Positions 4,064 through 6,834 of a stretch of 6,834 bases of DNA are shown one piece after another (position 1 is the stretch's first letter; every line of letters starts with the position of its first letter). The notes below the pieces were generated by a model. It did no database searches and was not told the origin of the DNA. It worked only from the letters and a program-made list of their open reading frames with translations. The DNA is from Erysipelotrichaceae bacterium (lineage in GTDB: Bacteria > Bacillota_I > Bacilli_A > Erysipelotrichales > Erysipelotrichaceae), in NCBI GenBank assembly GCA_017418585.1, contig JAFONG010000127.1, positions 1 through 6,834 of the forward strand, given 5' to 3'. A program made the position numbers and the translations under genes.

Positions 4064-6475
4064 ATGAGATCACTTGCCATCATCGCAATCATACCCGTCG
4101 TCACAAGCCTGATTCTGCATCTTCTTTTTCAAACCAGGAAAATGCAGTCTTTATCCTACATGAAAAAGCAGGCAATTGCCGGCGTAGTTTTCGGAATCAT
4201 CGCCATCTGTTCTACCGAATTCGGCGTTCCTTTCAACGGTGCGATCATTAACGTCAGAGATTCGGCTCCTTTGTGTGCCGCTTTGATCTTCGGTTCTCCA
4301 GCCGGTCTGATTGCCGGATTTATCGGTGGTATTGAAAGATGGTTCTGCGTCTATTGGGGCGGAGGCTACTATACCAGACTGGCCTGCAGCATTTCCACCT
4401 GTCTGACCGGTGTCATCGGCGCTTTCTTAAAGAAGAATCTTTTCGACGACAAGATTCCCGACTGGAGTCATGCCTTTATCATCGGCGTCATCTGTGAAGT
4501 CATCCATATGCTGATGATTTTCTTTACGAATATGACCGATGTCAAAACAGCCTTCCAGTATGTGGAAGCCTGTTCCGTTCCGATGATTTTCCTGAACGCG
4601 ATTGCCGTTTCTTTCACTGCATTCCTGATCGACAGCGTCAGTCCCGAGTTTCGATCTTCGGAAAAGAAACAGACCCTATCCGTACAGTTCCAGAAGATCC
4701 TGATCTACATTGTTCTGATCGGCTTTATTACCAGTACTGCTTTTTCTCAGGTGCTTCAGAACGGGATTTCTCAAACGGAAACCGATGAACTGCTGCGGAT
4801 GAATATCCTGGATGTGGTAGCGGATGTTAAATCCCAGTCCGACGAGGCGCTGTTAAGCATTAACAGGGTCGTTGTGGATGAAATCGCTCTTTTCCCTGAT
4901 TCCGATCTGAAAGAGATGAAGAAACGTTTTAACGTTTCGGAGATCGATATTATCGACGAGAACGGAATCATTACCGCTTCCAGCGAAGAAGAAAATGTCG
5001 GCTTCGACATGGCTTCTGGCGAACAATCCAGAGAGTTCCTCTGTCTGCTGGAAGGAACGGAATACTTTGTTCAGGAATATCAGCCGATGGCAAAAGACAG
5101 CAGCATCATGCACAAGTATTCCGGCATAGCGATCGACAAAGGATTTGTTCAGGTTGCCTATGGCGAAAAAGAATTCCGCGAAGATCTGAACGTAAGACTG
5201 AAAAATGTAGCGACTTACCGTCATATCGGTGAAAGCGGAAGCATACTGATAATCGATAATGAAGGAAATATCGTCTCCATATCTCTGAACGATGCCGATA
5301 TAGACAATACGGAATACCGGGTCGAACTTGATCCTAACGGAACCGAGGAATATACCGTATACCAGGCAAAGATCAACGATGCCAATTACTATTACATGTT
5401 TACCAATACGGAAGGATTCCAGATCTATGCGATTCTTCCGCGTATAGAAGCGGACTTCTCCAAAAAGCTTTCCGTCTATCTGAATCTGTTTCTTGAATCC
5501 ATTATTTTCGGCGCTCTTTTCGTTGCGATCTATTTCATTATCAAGCTGCTGATCGTCAACAATATTCAGAAGATCAACGATTCTCTGGCGGAGATTACGG
5601 AAGGAAACCTGGATAATGAAGTCAATATCCGCATCAACAAGGAATTCAGTTCTCTTTCTGACGGTATCAATACGACGGTCGCATCCCTAAAACACTTCAT
5701 CGCCGAAGCGAATCAGAGAATCGACAATGAGCTGAAATATGCCGCACAGATACAGTCTTCCGCTCTTCCTTCCCTTTTCCCGGAAAGAGAAGAATACGAG
5801 ATCTACGCACTGATGGATCCGGCTAAGGTGGTAGGCGGCGACTTCTACGACTTCTATGAGATCAGGCATCACGGTCTGGTTTTCATGGTTGCGGATGTTG
5901 CCGGGAAAGGAATTCCGGCTTCGCTGTTCATGATGCGGGCCAAGACCATTCTGAAGACCTATGCCGAAAACAACATCTCGCTTTCCGATATCTTTACCAA
6001 CGCCAACTACCAGCTATGCGAAGGAAACGATGCCGACATGTTTGTAACTGCCTGGATGGCTTTCCTTGATCTGAATACCGGAGTGATGAAGTACGTAAAT
6101 GCCGGACACAACAGACCGCTGATCAGAAGAAAAGACGGACAGTTCGAATATCTTCAGGGTCCTGCGGGATTCGTTCTGGGAGGCATGGAAGGAATTGTCT
6201 ACAAGGAACAGACGACTACGCTTGAACCGGGCGACGAGGTGTTCCTGTATACCGACGGCGTTACCGAAGCCACCAGCACAGACAGCGAGCTCTTCGGCGA
6301 TGACCGGCTGAAAGACTGCGCCAACAGGTGTATCGGTCTGAATGCCAGAAATCTCTGCGGCAGGATCAAGGAAGAAGTAGATGCTTTCTACGAAGGCAAT
6401 GAACAGTTTGACGATATTACCGAACTGTCGATGCAGTTCAAGAAACTGCATGTCGGAAAATCCAGAAAACAATGA
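4064..6475 (+). CDS. Membrane sensor PP2C/SpoIIE-type phosphatase (5TM-LytS receptor, Cache-like, HAMP)
   Basis: The 803-residue protein looks like a one-piece receptor phosphatase. Residues 1-190 hold about six hydrophobic segments with FNGAIINVRDSAPLCAALIFG (57-77) and GLIAGFIGGIERW (81-93), matching the 5TM receptor domain of LytS-type sensors. A helix at 209-229 leads to an external region of about 240 residues (230-468) with two PAS/Cache-like units, marked by IDIIDENGIITASS (294-307) and GSILIIDNEGNIVSI (392-406). Next come a helix at 471-497, a HAMP linker (498-548), a short helical signalling segment (545-570) and a SpoIIE/PP2C domain (about 575-795). The phosphatase metal residues are all present: D593 in VGGDFYDF, D611 in DVAGKGIPASLFM, D731 in YTDGVTEA, and D783/D784 in FDDIT. 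It should therefore dephosphorylate a Ser/Thr-phosphorylated partner, typically a STAS anti-anti-sigma protein, in the cytosol; no partner lies in the window. AAGGT is 6 nt before the ATG. The gene follows queA by 17 bp and overlaps queH by ATGA. Confidence 0.9.
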   Translation: MRSLAIIAIIPVVTSLILHLLFQTRKMQSLSYMKKQAIAGVVFGIIAICSTEFGVPFNGAIINVRDSAPLCAALIFGSPAGLIAGFIGGIERWFCVYWGGGYYTRLACSISTCLTGVIGAFLKKNLFDDKIPDWSHAFIIGVICEVIHMLMIFFTNMTDVKTAFQYVEACSVPMIFLNAIAVSFTAFLIDSVSPEFRSSEKKQTLSVQFQKILIYIVLIGFITSTAFSQVLQNGISQTETDELLRMNILDVVADVKSQSDEALLSINRVVVDEIALFPDSDLKEMKKRFNVSEIDIIDENGIITASSEEENVGFDMASGEQSREFLCLLEGTEYFVQEYQPMAKDSSIMHKYSGIAIDKGFVQVAYGEKEFREDLNVRLKNVATYRHIGESGSILIIDNEGNIVSISLNDADIDNTEYRVELDPNGTEEYTVYQAKINDANYYYMFTNTEGFQIYAILPRIEADFSKKLSVYLNLFLESIIFGALFVAIYFIIKLLIVNNIQKINDSLAEITEGNLDNEVNIRINKEFSSLSDGINTTVASLKHFIAEANQRIDNELKYAAQIQSSALPSLFPEREEYEIYALMDPAKVVGGDFYDFYEIRHHGLVFMVADVAGKGIPASLFMMRAKTILKTYAENNISLSDIFTNANYQLCEGNDADMFVTAWMAFLDLNTGVMKYVNAGHNRPLIRRKDGQFEYLQGPAGFVLGGMEGIVYKEQTTTLEPGDEVFLYTDGVTEATSTDSELFGDDRLKDCANRCIGLNARNLCGRIKEEVDAFYEGNEQFDDITELSMQFKKLHVGKSRKQ

Positions 6476-6834
6476 ACAACTATCAGAAACAGATCGCCCA
6501 GATCAATGCGTTAAAAGGAAGGCCGGAACTGCTGATCCACATCTGCTGCGGGGTATGTTCCGTGTATCCTCTGGAATACCTCCGTCATCATTTCAGAATC
6601 ACCGTCTTTTTTTCCAATTCCAACATCTACCCTTATGAGGAGCACCAAAGAAGGCTGAACGCCTTAAAGACCTATCTGGATTATCTGAATGATGATTCGA
6701 TCAGACTGATCGTCGACAAATACGATAATGTGAACTATACGGAAAAGCTTTCTGTCCTGAAGGATGAGCCGGAGGGCGGAAGAAGATGCAGGCTATGTTA
6801 CCGGATGCGGATGGAAGAGACCTTCAGATATGCA
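6472..6834 (+). CDS. queH: Epoxyqueuosine reductase QueH (DUF208 family), N-terminal part
   Basis: This open frame runs 121 codons to the window edge without a stop. QueH reduces epoxyqueuosine to queuosine on tRNA, replacing the unrelated cobalamin enzyme QueG. Visible hallmarks are LLIHICCGVC (20-29) with C25, C26 and C29, the strand-turn ITVFFSNSNIYPYEEHQRR (43-61), and RCRLCYRMRMEET (105-117) with C106-x-x-C109. The paired cysteine motifs are those that bind the iron-sulfur/iron centre in this family. The second motif is more often CxxCYxxRL; here M replaces L. The family is usually about 180-250 residues, so a substantial C-terminal part is missing. The ATG overlaps the phosphatase TGA (ATGA, 6472-6475). 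No clear Shine-Dalgarno lies at normal distance (the nearest purine run is GGAAAA at about 6456-6461), so expression probably depends on re-initiation after the phosphatase. Confidence 0.9.
   Translation, partial: MNNYQKQIAQINALKGRPELLIHICCGVCSVYPLEYLRHHFRITVFFSNSNIYPYEEHQRRLNALKTYLDYLNDDSIRLIVDKYDNVNYTEKLSVLKDEPEGGRRCRLCYRMRMEETFRYA

Noticed and set aside
6014..6472. Minus-strand open frame of 152 codons opposite the phosphatase domain
   Set aside because: It is antisense to the conserved PP2C motifs and has no promoter or ribosome binding site.
6381..6638. Plus-strand open frame of 85 codons across the phosphatase/queH junction
   Set aside because: It is in a different frame from both the phosphatase and queH, whose motifs are clear on each side, so it is a shadow.

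Overview
The window is ordinary-looking bacterial chromosome with moderate base composition and tightly packed genes. It uses the standard code: TAA, TAG and TGA all act as stops. Protein similarities recalled from memory (a Tgt very like that of Bacillus subtilis, a YtvI-type membrane protein, an atypical pyrophosphatase-like protein, QueH in place of QueG, and a SpoIIE-type phosphatase) point to a Bacillota member. An Erysipelotrichia- or Clostridia-like gut or oral anaerobe is plausible. That placement is inference; no rRNA or other phylogenetic marker is present.

Layout: positions 1-1850 are read on the minus strand and 1888-6834 on the plus strand. The two blocks diverge from a 37-bp gap. 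Leftward from the gap, a small two-helix membrane protein (1410-1850) overlaps by ATGA a DnaQ-type DEDDh exonuclease (859-1413). A separately promoted pyrophosphatase-like gene (397-783) follows and ends in a rho-independent terminator that contains its own stop codon. Last is the 5' part of an AI-2E/YtvI-family membrane protein (1-354), cut by the window edge.

Rightward, four genes form what looks like one operon: tgt (1888-3021), queA (3021-4046), a large membrane receptor/PP2C phosphatase (4064-6475), and the 5' part of queH (6472 to the window end). Tgt exchanges a guanine of target tRNAs for preQ1, QueA adds the epoxycyclopentanediol group from S-adenosylmethionine to give epoxyqueuosine, and QueH reduces that to queuosine. 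The last three steps of tRNA queuosine synthesis are therefore encoded here, with a signal-transduction gene inserted before the final one. Gaps are tiny (1-nt overlap, 17-nt gap, 4-nt overlap), so co-expression is likely.

The most interesting points are: (i) a sensor phosphatase (LytS-type 5TM receptor, extracellular double-Cache-like region, HAMP, SpoIIE/PP2C) embedded in the queuosine operon and overlapping queH; (ii) the 37-bp divergent gap, which holds two overlapping extended -10 promoters, each placed so that its transcript would begin at or within a base of the start codon, with no Shine-Dalgarno on either side, so both mRNAs are predicted leaderless; (iii) a pyrophosphatase-like protein lacking the family's metal-binding aspartates. 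I saw no mobile elements, CRISPR arrays, tRNA or rRNA genes, and no gene-free stretch longer than about 75 bases.
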